This document shows positions 8,555 through 18,246 of a stretch of 64,000 nt of DNA, one piece after another (position 1 is the first letter of the stretch; every line of letters starts with the position of its first letter). This stretch comes from Fulvivirga imtechensis AK7 (GTDB lineage Bacteria; Bacteroidota; Bacteroidia; Cytophagales; Cyclobacteriaceae). Location of the stretch: the NCBI RefSeq assembly GCF_000331535.1, contig NZ_AMZN01000055.1, positions 124,001 to 188,000 of the forward strand, in the 5' to 3' direction. Both the position numbers and the translations under genes were made by a program. Below the pieces are notes generated by a model. That model saw only the letters and a list, made by a program, of their open reading frames with translations. It searched no databases and was not told the origin of the DNA.

Positions 8555-9343
8555 ATGACTAGTATCATTAAAAAAGGGAGAGGCCTTTATTTTTTACTCC
8601 CACTCCTACTGTTCACATCCATTGCATACGCACAAGTCGATTCAATTAAAACACCCCTGAAATGGCACCAAAGACAGTCTTTTAGAATTGCTGCAGTGCC
8701 CATGGCACTGACAACAGTGGCACTGGCCACACTGACTGCAGAAGATCACACAGGTTTAAGCAAGTACCAGATCCAGGAAAGTATTCAGACGGATCTGCTG
8801 GCCGAACCGCAACAGTTTCAAACCAGCATAGACGACCACTTACGTTATGCCCCGGTTGTAATGGTTTACGGACTGAATATGATGGGGATCCATGGTGAGA
8901 ATAATTTTGGCGAACGTACTATTATCCTTTCCAAAATATTTCTGCTGCAGCATGTACTCACCAGCACCATGAAAAAAGGCTTTGGTATGGTTCGTCCGAG
9001 TGGCGAGGGACTTTCTTTTCCCTCCGCACACACTTCCAGAGCCTTTGCTACAGCCACCTTCATGCACCATGAATATAAGGATGTAAGCCCTTGGTATAGC
9101 GTGGCGGGATACACCTTTGCTGTGGCTACCGGAGCCCTGCGGGTGATCAACAATCATCATTGGCTACCGGATGTACTCGTTGGCGCTGGTGTTGGCATTT
9201 TAGCAACAGAACTGGTCTACCTTACCCATCAGCATAAGCTTACTAAGTGGCTGAACAGAGATAAAAAGAAAAGGAACAAAGTAATGATGGCCCCTGTTTA
9301 CAACGGAAAGACCCCAGGAATTTATATGAGTTTGAGCTTTTAG
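8555..9343 (+). CDS. PAP2-superfamily membrane phosphatase
   Basis: The 262-residue protein has a signal-like N-terminus (LLPLLLFTSIAYAQ) and the three PAP2/acid-phosphatase motifs. These are K-x6-RP (KKGFGMVRP), PSAH (SFPSAHTSRAF) and R-x5-H-x3-D (LRVINNHHWLPD). The middle His and the last His are the catalytic pair. The family dephosphorylates lipid phosphates such as phosphatidate, undecaprenyl pyrophosphate or PGP; the substrate cannot be chosen here. The signal peptide ending at AQ suggests a periplasmic or outer-membrane enzyme. It is monocistronic, followed by 333 bp with a small MITE-like relic. Confidence 0.9.
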   Translation: MTSIIKKGRGLYFLLPLLLFTSIAYAQVDSIKTPLKWHQRQSFRIAAVPMALTTVALATLTAEDHTGLSKYQIQESIQTDLLAEPQQFQTSIDDHLRYAPVVMVYGLNMMGIHGENNFGERTIILSKIFLLQHVLTSTMKKGFGMVRPSGEGLSFPSAHTSRAFATATFMHHEYKDVSPWYSVAGYTFAVATGALRVINNHHWLPDVLVGAGVGILATELVYLTHQHKLTKWLNRDKKKRNKVMMAPVYNGKTPGIYMSLSF

Positions 9344-9676
9344 GACTTTCACACTTTTATTGATGCTCCGAATATTTACAGAGGTATAAGTGAAGGTTTT
9401 ACCGTGAGCGACCGGAGATTTTAAATGCCACGGCTCCACAGGTTTCCGCTTGTTCTTTCTTTTTGTTAAATAGTGTTTGTAAACGCAGACATTGACGTTT
9501 TCTTAGAGACACTAAATACATCAGGTGTTAAGAAACCGCATGCTTTCTTTTGATAATTTCCATCAAATCACTTAATTTATTGCTTCTATTGTGTCTGTAA
9601 AGAGTTTTGGTTAAGAATTTTCCAATGCTCAAGCTATGTTTCCTGCTCTACATATTCACCTAACTTCCTGATAACC
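9344..9676. other. Intergenic region with a MITE relic
   Basis: No gene is visible in this 333-bp stretch. At 9471-9514 it holds a 44-bp minimal copy of the TAGTGTTTGTAA...ACACTA inverted-repeat family, described in full at 42936-43098. The rest is AT-rich leader of the hybrid sensor gene; I see no convincing promoter. Confidence 0.5.
9471..9514. repeat. Minimal copy of the TAGTGTTTGTAAGAAAA repeat
   Basis: The left end TAGTGTTTGTAA and the right end TTTTCTTAGAGACACTA are those of the 159-163-bp elements at 38.2 and 43.0 kb. Only about 15 bases of interior remain, so this is either a deletion derivative or a solo pair of ends. Confidence 0.6.
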
Positions 9677-12600
9677 ATGAAGCCCCACCTTTGTGTACTT
9701 TTATTTATGTTGTTTTTTGAAAGCTACGGCCAAAAACCTGTATGGAAGGAGTATAAAGAGGTGGATGGCATGATATCCAACTATATTTACGATATAAAAG
9801 AAGATAAAAACGGAGTATTGTGGCTGGCTACTGAAGGAGGAGTAGTAAAATTTGACGGATATCACGCTTATACGGTACCCCTTCTCGACAGTCTGGGCAA
9901 ACATATACCAGTATACTATGTCTACATTATGCCGGACCAGCGGCTATGGCTTGGTACTAAATTGGGGCTTCGAATCTATGATCCTGATACCAGGCAGTTG
10001 GTGAGCCATACACTAAGCTTTAACAACCCTGTTGAGGACATTATTTATCTGGGGCGCCAGCAGGTGTTGATCTCATATCTGCACGGAGTATATCTTGTAT
10101 CTACCGATAAAAACTTCCAACCCCAGGGTGTTGAGCGCTTTGATGTCAAACACTTTGGTGAAAACCTGATCGTTAACGAGTTTGCTACGGCACGTAACGA
10201 TCATTTATTCATCTCATTGGCAGGGTATGGTGTTATTCATGGCAAGGTCAATGAACTTGGGCAATGGGAAAAATATCAACTGATCAACAATCCCTTGCAA
10301 GGAGAGGGTAAGGGATTTAAACTCGGTAAAAACATTCAGGTATTGCCAGCAAACCGGGTTCTGATCAACTACCTTTCAGAAGGGCCATTCATTTATAACC
10401 TGACCACCGGCCAACTGGAAAAGGTGCCGGGTTTGAACATGCCTAATATTCAAACCCTTACACCCTATACGGCCACTACGTATGCTGATGGTTACCTGTA
10501 CTTTTCCGTAACTGGCATGGGGCTCTACAGGATATTTCTGGAAGATGAACGCGGTGTACCGGAACCTATTTCTTTTGAATCTATTCCCGATTTCAATTTC
10601 CTGGATGACGGCATCTCTTCTATTTACGTAAGGAATAACACCCTTTGGGTGGCTACAATTGGAGATGGCATTAAGAGTACACGCTTACAGGATGAGGCGA
10701 TAAAAACCATTGCGCTTCACGAGCATGTAGGTAATCTCACCAGCCTGAATAGCGTGAAGGTGGACAGCGAAGGCAACCTTCTTGTAGGATCCTTTGGAAG
10801 AGGAGTAGTATATCTGCAGCGAGCGGAAGACGGTAACTTTGATCCTAAGCAGGTGGAAAAAGTGGGGGGTAGCCTCAATTTACCTTCCGACAGTATCAGT
10901 GAGTTTCATTTTGACCGGCAAGGGAATTTGTGGATAGCCACTTACGAAGGATTATGCTATTACACCCGGGAACAGTATGAGCGCTTTAAGGCTGGGAAAG
11001 ATGTTACTCCCAGGATATACTCGCCAAAATACACTTCTGCCGATCCTTTCACGTCCGGCATCGTTAATGATATTTTTGAAGATACAGGAGGAAATATCTA
11101 CGCCACTACGCAGTCGGGCCTCAACATGATCGATCCAGAGACAGGGGCCATCACTAATCACCTTGATTCTATTAAAAAAGGCGCCTTCAGCATTGTCAAA
11201 CCCATGTATTATGGGGATTTTCTATGTGACAGCACCATGGTATTCTTCAGCCCCTGGGTCAATGGAATTATTAAAGATGGATTTTTTACGGGGAACGAAA
11301 TGCTTTTTACCGATACATATGACGCGTACATTTACCATTCGGTAGCTGTCAACGGTATTAGCTGGCTGGGTACCAACAGGGGGCTTTATAAATATCAGGG
11401 GAAAACAGGTAAAACCATAGATTTTAAAGAAAGGCCGTTCTTTAAAAATAAAAAGATCAATGCCATTACCGAAGATCCATATGGTACTTTGTGGATGGGT
11501 ACTAATCAGGGGATAATTTCCTATCACCCCTATTCCGGTCGGATCAGACAGTACAGGGTGCCGGGAGCCAGTGGCTGGCCCTTTTTTCACTATGGTTCGG
11601 TAGCCAAAGACCACCTGGGAAATGTATACTTCGGCACCAACAAAGGGGTGGTGATCATCGATACAAAACGCATTGCCGAAGATGAAAATCGTTGCAAAGC
11701 TGACTGCAACATTATGATCTCCGATATTTTGGTGAATGATGAATCCAAGGGTGCTGAGGTTCGTGGTTCACACGCTGGGAAAGCGGTAGTGGATGTGCAG
11801 GAGAATGATGTTATTGATGTCTTACTGGGGTTTCCGGCACATCACCTGCATGACAACATCAGCTTTGAGTATAGCATCGATGATGAAAAATGGTTCCCTG
11901 TAGATCCTGTAAGCCCACGGGTAGTGCTGTACCGCCTGAATCCGGGTGAGTACAATCTTTCGGTCAGAGCTGTACGCTATGGTGGAGAGGTAGTAGCTTC
12001 TTCTACAATACCTTTTGATGTGAAGGGGCCATGGTGGAAGACGTGGTGGTCATTTATTATTTATAGTCTGCTTGCTGCAGGGCTGGTAGCGGCTTACTAC
12101 CGGTATCGCCTGGCAGGAGTACGGCTAAAGCAGCAGCTTGAACTTGAAAAAATGGCCAGGATCAACCAAAACCTGAAGCTGGATTTTGTGTCCAACATCT
12201 CGCATGAATTCCGAACGCCACTCACACTGATCCTCAACGATATAGACGTTTTGAAGTCCAACGGACATTCATCAACACCTAAATGTCTGCATAAGATCGA
12301 GGTTAATGCTCAGCGCCTGAAGAGATTGGCCAACGAGCTGATCGATATGAAAAAACTTGAACAGGAGGGACTTAAACTGATGGTATCACAGTATGATATC
12401 ATTGCTTTTGTGCGGGATACAGTTCAGGTATTTGAAGAACTGGCCAAAAAGAATAAGATAGACCTCTACTTTGATACCAATAAAAAATTCGAGTTGATCT
12501 GGTTTAACAAAGATCAGTTGGAGAAGGTGCTGTTCAATCTACTGTCCAATGCGTTTAAATTCACCACTGAAAAAGGGGCGATCAGTGTAAGTATAGACTG

Positions 12601-13720
12601 CCAATACCGGTACCAAAACCGTGAAGCAATTGCAGTCACTGTGAGTGATACAGGTACAGGCATAGCTGATAGTGATATTGACAAGGTTTTTGATGCCAGC
12701 TTTTCACGGCCCCCGTTAAATGAAGCCAGCGGCTTCGAAAGTACCGGTATCGGGCTTCATTTGAGCCAAAAACTGGTGCAATTACATCATGGTGAGCTCA
12801 GCGCGGCAAGTAAAAAGGGTGCCGGATCCACGTTTACTATGATACTATACAAAGGCTCCGGCCATTTTAAGCCTGATCAATTGCTGAAATACCGGTTTCA
12901 GCATCACCTGAAGAGGTCATTGATGCGCTTTAATAAGGAGGTCAACAGGGAGAATGGTGGGGCTAAGATTTTGATAGTAGAAGACAATAAAGATATAAGA
13001 CGGTATATGGCCGGGGTGTTGTCGGGCTACTATACCGTATTTGAGGCCAGGTCAGGTGTTGACGGCATAGAGCTGGCCAAGACAAAACTTCCCGACCTGA
13101 TCATTACAGACCTGGCCATGCCGGGAAAAAGCGGCCACGCCCTCATCAGGGAGATGAAAGAAGATGAAATGACCAGTCATATTCCCATTATTGTGCTCAC
13201 AGCGTTTGTTTCTGATGCCAAAAAAGTAGAGGTACTGTCTGCCGGTGCTGACGTACACCTGTCTAAACCTTGCGATAAATCCGTATTGCTGGCCTCCGCT
13301 CAAAACCTGATCCGCTCGCGGGCCACGTTAAAAGCTATGTTTGCCGACTCCATGGCGAATATTGATGAGGCGGCTCAAAACTCACCGGATTCTGACCTGC
13401 TAAAACGGGCTATGATTGTGGTCAACAAACATATGGCTGATCCTTATTTTGATGTGGTGAACCTTGCTGATAAGCTCAAAGTCAGCCGTTCGTTGCTGTA
13501 TCTTAAATTTCCGGCACTCACCAACTATTCTCCAAAGGAGTTTATCCATGTCATGCGCGTTAGGAAAGGCGCCAAACTATTGAAGTCTGGCCAGTACAAC
13601 ATCAACGAAGCCAGCGATGAGGTGGGATACAACAGTGTAAAGAACTTTAGGAAATATTTTAAAGGCTATTTTGGTATCTCCCCTTCGGCATTCCTGAAAA
13701 ACAACAAGGTCAAGGGTTAA
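9677..13720 (+). CDS. Hybrid two-component sensor/regulator (HTCS)
   Basis: This 1347-residue one-protein two-component system has, in order: a signal peptide (1-18); a periplasmic two-bladed-propeller sensor with repeated NGVLWLATEGGVVKFD-like blades (about 25-690); a Y_Y_Y domain (about 715-795); and one membrane helix (about 800-822). HisKA follows with H843 in SNISHEFRTPLTLI, then HATPase_c (NLLSNAFKFT, DTGTGI, GIGLHLS). A receiver carries D1145 in LIITDLAMPG, and an AraC-type DNA-binding domain ends the protein (IHVMRVRKGAKLL, VGYNSVKNFRKYFKGYFGISPS). All key residues are intact. HTCS proteins usually sense oligosaccharides and activate adjacent utilisation genes. No SusC/SusD pair is nearby; the next gene downstream encodes a secreted protease with chitin-binding modules, the obvious candidate target. 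Confidence 0.95.
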   Translation: MKPHLCVLLFMLFFESYGQKPVWKEYKEVDGMISNYIYDIKEDKNGVLWLATEGGVVKFDGYHAYTVPLLDSLGKHIPVYYVYIMPDQRLWLGTKLGLRIYDPDTRQLVSHTLSFNNPVEDIIYLGRQQVLISYLHGVYLVSTDKNFQPQGVERFDVKHFGENLIVNEFATARNDHLFISLAGYGVIHGKVNELGQWEKYQLINNPLQGEGKGFKLGKNIQVLPANRVLINYLSEGPFIYNLTTGQLEKVPGLNMPNIQTLTPYTATTYADGYLYFSVTGMGLYRIFLEDERGVPEPISFESIPDFNFLDDGISSIYVRNNTLWVATIGDGIKSTRLQDEAIKTIALHEHVGNLTSLNSVKVDSEGNLLVGSFGRGVVYLQRAEDGNFDPKQVEKVGGSLNLPSDSISEFHFDRQGNLWIATYEGLCYYTREQYERFKAGKDVTPRIYSPKYTSADPFTSGIVNDIFEDTGGNIYATTQSGLNMIDPETGAITNHLDSIKKGAFSIVKPMYYGDFLCDSTMVFFSPWVNGIIKDGFFTGNEMLFTDTYDAYIYHSVAVNGISWLGTNRGLYKYQGKTGKTIDFKERPFFKNKKINAITEDPYGTLWMGTNQGIISYHPYSGRIRQYRVPGASGWPFFHYGSVAKDHLGNVYFGTNKGVVIIDTKRIAEDENRCKADCNIMISDILVNDESKGAEVRGSHAGKAVVDVQENDVIDVLLGFPAHHLHDNISFEYSIDDEKWFPVDPVSPRVVLYRLNPGEYNLSVRAVRYGGEVVASSTIPFDVKGPWWKTWWSFIIYSLLAAGLVAAYYRYRLAGVRLKQQLELEKMARINQNLKLDFVSNISHEFRTPLTLILNDIDVLKSNGHSSTPKCLHKIEVNAQRLKRLANELIDMKKLEQEGLKLMVSQYDIIAFVRDTVQVFEELAKKNKIDLYFDTNKKFELIWFNKDQLEKVLFNLLSNAFKFTTEKGAISVSIDCQYRYQNREAIAVTVSDTGTGIADSDIDKVFDASFSRPPLNEASGFESTGIGLHLSQKLVQLHHGELSAASKKGAGSTFTMILYKGSGHFKPDQLLKYRFQHHLKRSLMRFNKEVNRENGGAKILIVEDNKDIRRYMAGVLSGYYTVFEARSGVDGIELAKTKLPDLIITDLAMPGKSGHALIREMKEDEMTSHIPIIVLTAFVSDAKKVEVLSAGADVHLSKPCDKSVLLASAQNLIRSRATLKAMFADSMANIDEAAQNSPDSDLLKRAMIVVNKHMADPYFDVVNLADKLKVSRSLLYLKFPALTNYSPKEFIHVMRVRKGAKLLKSGQYNINEASDEVGYNSVKNFRKYFKGYFGISPSAFLKNNKVKG

Positions 13721-13862
13721 TTTGTACATATCGACCCTTTTCTAAACAAAATAACCCCTTCTGAACAAAATGGCTGTATCACCATGTACAGTTAGTCACC
13801 TCTCATTCCCTAAAACCGGCCATCTTGGGAGGTATATTTTTAACCTTAAACCAAAAACCCAT

Positions 13863-16800
13863 ATGAAACCAACGTTTATGAGCAAAATGTTTACTCATTT
13901 GCTTACACTTTTGCTTTTGGCCAGTCTAAATCTCGCCTATGCACAAGATGTGAGTGAATATGAAGAAAAGGGACTGTTCCGGCATTTCAGACAGTTCAGT
14001 GAAGCCCCGGCATTTCAGAGTCCGGAATCATTTGTAAAGGAATATTATAAGGCAAATGTGGACTACGGTATCAAAGTACTGGATGTAGAAACAGATAACC
14101 TGGGGATCACACATTACCGGCTGCAACAAACGCTAAGCAATGCCGTGGTCGCTAACTCTATGTTGATCCTGCATGTGAGAGACAGCAAAGTGATCAGCGC
14201 AAATGGCGAGTGGTACAGACGCCTGCCGGCATCATTGAAACAATCACCGGCTATTTCTGAAGAGTTAGCCTTAAGCAAGGCACTACAGAAGGTGGATGCC
14301 AAAACCTATATCTGGCAAACCGAGGAGGCCAAAGAGGTGAAGGCTGGCAAGCGCAGTAACCACAGGAATATCAACTACGACCAACCCGAAGGTGAACTGG
14401 TGTATATTACCATCAACAACGAATTGGATGCAAGTAAACTAACTCTTGCCTACCGGTTCGATGTATTTGCGGTTGAGCCATACACAGAGCAAAATGTCTA
14501 CGTTGATGCCGGTAGCGGGGAAATTATATTCGAGGAGTCGCTTATTCACGATGCGCTGGTAAACGGCACCGCCAATACGGGTTACTACGGAGCTAAATCC
14601 ATTACGGTAGATCAAAGTGGTGGCTACTACTATGCCCGTCAAACAGGAAATCGCAACTTCCAGTTGTACAACAACAACAGCCCTTATTACAGTACGTCCT
14701 CAACCTTTTCAGGAACAGGAAATGCCAAGTATTACATCGATGTATACTGGGGTGCGGAAGTAACGTGGGACTTCTTAAAAGAAAAATTTGGGCGTAATGG
14801 CTATGATAATGCCGGCTCCAAGATCAACCTGGTGGTAAATAATCCACAGGTCAATAACAATGCCTATTGGCAAAATGGTACCGCTTCTTTTGGAAATAGC
14901 AGTAGCGGTACGCCATTTACTCCTTTGGATGTAGTGGGTCATGAGATCGCTCATGGTGTAACAGGCACTTCGGCACGACTTATTTATCAGGGAGAGTCAG
15001 GCGCTCTTAATGAAGCTTTCAGCGATATATTCGGCACTTATGCGGAGCACTATGCCAATGTAGGGGATAAATGGACTGTGGGTGAGAATATCTCTTTCCA
15101 GCGGTCTATGAGCAACCCCAACCGTTATCGTCAGCCCGATACTTACAAAGGCACCTACTGGGCGCCTACCAACGGAGGTGATAACGGTGGAGTGCATACC
15201 AACAGTGGCGTACTTAACTATTGGTATTATCTTACCGCACAGGGCGGAAGTGGCACCAACGACAACGGTCAGTCTTTCAGCGTAAGCGGTGTTGGCATTG
15301 AAAAGGCGGCACAAATTGCCTACAGAGCGCTGACGAGGTATCTCACCTCTAACTCGGGCTATTCTGCAGCCAGAACGGCAGTGATCAATGCTGCACGTGA
15401 TCTTTACGGCAATGGCTCATGTGAGGAGGCAGCCGCAACGGATGCCATGCGGGCGGTGGGCGTAGGCAGCGCCTTTAGCGGTAATTGTGGCAATACTACC
15501 TGCGCTGCCCTCACAGGGCTGTCTGCAAGTCAGATATCCACCACCGGAGCTACTATAAGTTGGAATGGCGTCTCCGGTGTAAACAGCTATACTTTGGAGT
15601 ATAAAACCGCCGGCAGCAGTACCTATACAACACTAACAGTAAATGGAACCAGCCGGACGTTGACGGGTCTCACACCGGGCACAACCTACAATGTCAGAGC
15701 CAGATATACCTGTAGCAACGGCTCCGTAGCAGAATATGCAACTATCAATTTCACCACCGGGAGTGACAATCAGAATTGTAATGCCGTAACCGGACTTTCT
15801 GTCAGCAGCGTCACACAAACATCGGCATCGGTTTCCTGGAATGGCGTTTCCGGGGTTTCTTCTTATACTTTAGAGTATAAGGCTTCAAGCGCATCTTCTT
15901 ATACCAGCCAAACAGTTAATGGCACCTCTTTCGGTCTTACAGGCTTAACTGCCGGCACGGCATACGATGTCAGGGTGCGCTATACCTGTAGCAACGGCCA
16001 GCCATCGGCATACGCCAATACTACATTCACCACAGACACTGATGGAGGAGGCGGTTGTGACGGCCTGCCGGTGTGGAACCACAACGCTTACTATTATGCC
16101 GGAGATCAGGTGGTATACAACAATAAGATCTATGAAGCGCTGTATAATATTTACTACTGGCCTCCCACTTCCGCTTACTGGAAAGAGGTTGGTCCCTGTG
16201 ATGGCGGTGGCGCATGTAGCGCTGTTACCGGACTTGTAGCGACACAAATTACCAGTAATTCTGCGCAGATATCCTGGAACGCTGTGGACGGTGTTTCAAG
16301 CTACAGATTCGGATATAAGCGAAGCTCAGGATCAACCTGGACAACGGAAACAGTGAGTTCAAATACCGAACCTTTTACCGGGCTTGCAGCAGGTATTTCC
16401 TATGATGTAAGGATCAACTATACCTGCTCCAACGGGCAGACAGCACCGTATGCCACGGTAACCTTCACCACAGAAAGCGGTGATACCGGAGGCTGTAGTG
16501 GTGTGCCACCCTATGAAAGCGGTAGGGTATACTCGGCAGGCGACCGGGTGGTTTACCAGGGTTACCTGTATGAAGCTCAAATAAGTGGTATCTATTGGCC
16601 TCCGAACTATGGCTGGTGGACCAATCTTGGGCCTTGTACAGGAGGATACTCCTCATTTGCAGCGGGTGATCCCTCAATGAGCCCGGACCTGGAGGTTTAT
16701 CCGAACCCGGCGCTGGATCATGTAAATGTAAAATACATGAACAGAAGAAGAACAAGGCATGGCCAGGTGCGCATTATCAATGGCATTGGAGCTACTGTCT

Positions 16801-16928
16801 ATCATCAGGATGTAGACTTGCAGGAAGGTATGAATGAGATAGGGGTTAGTCTTAAATCAGTACAGGCCGGGGTTTATATCCTTGAGATAGATGGAGAAAA
16901 GAGAAGGCTGGTCGTACAACAAGAATAG
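13863..16928 (+). CDS. Secreted M4 metalloprotease with FN3 and CBM5/12, T9SS cargo
   Basis: I use the ATG at 13863 (1021 residues), because it begins a clear signal peptide (LLTLLLLASLNLAYAQ); the frame extends upstream to 13770 without protein-like sequence. After an FTP/PepSY-type propeptide comes a thermolysin-like domain with zinc motif H360-E361-x2-H364, the third ligand Glu in GALNEAFSD and the catalytic His region GGVHTNSGVLNYWYY. Then come two FN3 domains, a chitin-binding CBM5/12 module (VWNHNAYYYAGDQVVY, YYWPPTSAYW), a third FN3, and a second CBM5/12 (YSAGDRVVYQGYLYEA). A type-A sorting tail follows (VYPNPALDHVNVKY...GVYILEI). It should be secreted by the type IX system and may degrade proteins embedded in chitin (inference). 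It ends before a strong terminator. Confidence 0.93.
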   Translation: MKPTFMSKMFTHLLTLLLLASLNLAYAQDVSEYEEKGLFRHFRQFSEAPAFQSPESFVKEYYKANVDYGIKVLDVETDNLGITHYRLQQTLSNAVVANSMLILHVRDSKVISANGEWYRRLPASLKQSPAISEELALSKALQKVDAKTYIWQTEEAKEVKAGKRSNHRNINYDQPEGELVYITINNELDASKLTLAYRFDVFAVEPYTEQNVYVDAGSGEIIFEESLIHDALVNGTANTGYYGAKSITVDQSGGYYYARQTGNRNFQLYNNNSPYYSTSSTFSGTGNAKYYIDVYWGAEVTWDFLKEKFGRNGYDNAGSKINLVVNNPQVNNNAYWQNGTASFGNSSSGTPFTPLDVVGHEIAHGVTGTSARLIYQGESGALNEAFSDIFGTYAEHYANVGDKWTVGENISFQRSMSNPNRYRQPDTYKGTYWAPTNGGDNGGVHTNSGVLNYWYYLTAQGGSGTNDNGQSFSVSGVGIEKAAQIAYRALTRYLTSNSGYSAARTAVINAARDLYGNGSCEEAAATDAMRAVGVGSAFSGNCGNTTCAALTGLSASQISTTGATISWNGVSGVNSYTLEYKTAGSSTYTTLTVNGTSRTLTGLTPGTTYNVRARYTCSNGSVAEYATINFTTGSDNQNCNAVTGLSVSSVTQTSASVSWNGVSGVSSYTLEYKASSASSYTSQTVNGTSFGLTGLTAGTAYDVRVRYTCSNGQPSAYANTTFTTDTDGGGGCDGLPVWNHNAYYYAGDQVVYNNKIYEALYNIYYWPPTSAYWKEVGPCDGGGACSAVTGLVATQITSNSAQISWNAVDGVSSYRFGYKRSSGSTWTTETVSSNTEPFTGLAAGISYDVRINYTCSNGQTAPYATVTFTTESGDTGGCSGVPPYESGRVYSAGDRVVYQGYLYEAQISGIYWPPNYGWWTNLGPCTGGYSSFAAGDPSMSPDLEVYPNPALDHVNVKYMNRRRTRHGQVRIINGIGATVYHQDVDLQEGMNEIGVSLKSVQAGVYILEIDGEKRRLVVQQE

Positions 16929-16969
16929 ATGAATTCGGTTTGAACAGTTGTTAGATTAAATTAGGTAGG

Positions 16970-17005
16970 AGGCCCGTCAGGAATGACGGGCCTCTGTTTT
17001 TTTTT
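16970..17005 (+). terminator. Rho-independent terminator of the M4 protease gene
   Basis: A perfect 10-bp stem AGGCCCGTCA / TGACGGGCCT with a GGAA tetraloop (16970-16993) is followed by nine T at 16997-17005. The T run overlaps the last codon of the converging gene at 17004. Confidence 0.95.
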
Positions 17006-18122
17006 ATTCCAGCGAGAAGCAGTAAATGTTGCCATCGTTACACCCGAATAATATTGATTGCCCCACCATTACAGGAGCCGAGTAGGCGCCTTTGGGCATC
17101 TGCACTTTAGCGATCAATTTACCTTTCGCGCGATCTACTATCCATAAGCCTCCCGGATCATTGGGCTTATAAATAGGGCCGGAAGTAAAGATCACCTTGT
17201 CTTTCGTAACCACAGGTTTGGCGTAGATATTCTGTCCTGCATTGAAGTCCCACAGCAATTGTCCTGTAATGGGATCGAGAGCCAGTATTTTATGGTTATC
17301 GGACCCGCCCAAATACAGTTTGTTGTCATATATTACCGGGTCACCGATCACCCACCCGCCATTGGATTCTATGTATGTCCACTCCTTTTCACCAGAGTCG
17401 GTTCGGAGCACATTGAGAACAAAATTTCTGGCGCCAAAAAACAAGAGGTCCTGGAAAATGACAAACTCAGAGGCAATACCACCAAATGTAGAATAAGGCT
17501 TATCAAAGGAATAGGTCTTTTTCTTCCACAGGTATTTATCCTGCTTCAAATCACGGCAATAGACCACACCATTCCAGTCTCCAAAATAGAGCCTGTTATC
17601 TTGTACAATAGGCGTTGACCGTATAGGCGAAGCATTGTCAGTATTGATCTTAAGCCTGATTTTTCCCGTTTTGGTATCAAAGCCATAAAGCGTGCCACTG
17701 CTTGATCCCACGTAAATAATACCTTCATGGAGAGTGCCGGAGGGACGTTTATCATCATAAGGGTCTATTTGGTTGGCATACAAAGTGTCGGCAGGATCAT
17801 ATATCCATAGTTTTTTACCTGAAGCGGGATTAAGTGCATAAAAAATATTGCCGGACTCGAAAAATAAAATGCCCTCAGCAATGATCGCTTTCGAGCGGAT
17901 TTTACCGGCAGTATGCAATCTCCATTTTTCATTGCCCTCCAGGTCCACGGCATAGAAGTTGCCGTCTTCACTCCCAAAATAGATCAGGTCATTATAAACA
18001 ACCGGAGAGGAGATGACCTTATCTCCCGTTTTGAATTTCCACTTTAATGAGGGTGTCTGACCTGTAGCCGCCAGGCTATAACATAAAAAAAGAAATACAA
18101 TGTATTGGATGTACAGCTTCAT
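17004..18122 (-). CDS. PQQ-like beta-propeller exported protein
   Basis: The 372-residue protein has a signal peptide (IVFLFLCYSLAATGQ) followed by repeated blades of the PQQ/BamB-like quinoprotein type, each about 40-45 residues. Examples are SPVVYNDLIYFGSEDGNFYAV, STPIVQDNRLYFGDWNGVV, DPVIYDNKLYLGGSDN and SAPVMVGQSILFGCNDGNIY, with the DxxTGxxxW-like tags DPITGQLLWDF and ALNPASGKKLWIY. It is probably a periplasmic or surface propeller. No dehydrogenase catalytic domain is present, so a binding or scaffold role is likelier than an enzyme. It is divergent from the gene at 18247 across a 124-bp spacer holding a palindrome. Confidence 0.88.
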   Translation of the reverse strand: MKLYIQYIVFLFLCYSLAATGQTPSLKWKFKTGDKVISSPVVYNDLIYFGSEDGNFYAVDLEGNEKWRLHTAGKIRSKAIIAEGILFFESGNIFYALNPASGKKLWIYDPADTLYANQIDPYDDKRPSGTLHEGIIYVGSSSGTLYGFDTKTGKIRLKINTDNASPIRSTPIVQDNRLYFGDWNGVVYCRDLKQDKYLWKKKTYSFDKPYSTFGGIASEFVIFQDLLFFGARNFVLNVLRTDSGEKEWTYIESNGGWVIGDPVIYDNKLYLGGSDNHKILALDPITGQLLWDFNAGQNIYAKPVVTKDKVIFTSGPIYKPNDPGGLWIVDRAKGKLIAKVQMPKGAYSAPVMVGQSILFGCNDGNIYCFSLE

Positions 18123-18175
18123 AAGTTTAACTTTTTGTTATTGGAAAGATCAAGTATAAAATGAAATCTGCTGCT

Positions 18176-18194
18176 AAGCGCTTTTAAAGCACTT
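18176..18194. promoter_or_regulatory. Palindrome between divergent genes, candidate operator
   Basis: AAGCGCTTTTAAAGCACTT is a 19-bp dyad with one mismatched pair, placed between the divergent PQQ-like and DNA-binding/membrane protein genes. The second gene's product contains a DNA-binding-like N-terminus and could be autoregulatory; this is inference from position only. Confidence 0.35.
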
Positions 18195-18213
18195 CCAAAA
18201 ACTTGTCAAAACC

Positions 18214-18242
18214 TTTGCACGTATTGAAATGGAGTATTTTTG
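18214..18242 (+). promoter_or_regulatory. Candidate Bacteroidota promoter, abutting the start codon
   Basis: TTTG (18214-18217), a 17-base gap and TATTTTTG (18235-18242) fit the Bacteroidota -33/-7 consensus TTTG ... TAnnTTTG. The expected transcription start near 18249 would fall on the ATG at 18247, so either the message is leaderless or this match is fortuitous in AT-rich DNA. Confidence 0.3.
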
Positions 18243-18246
18243 ATGC

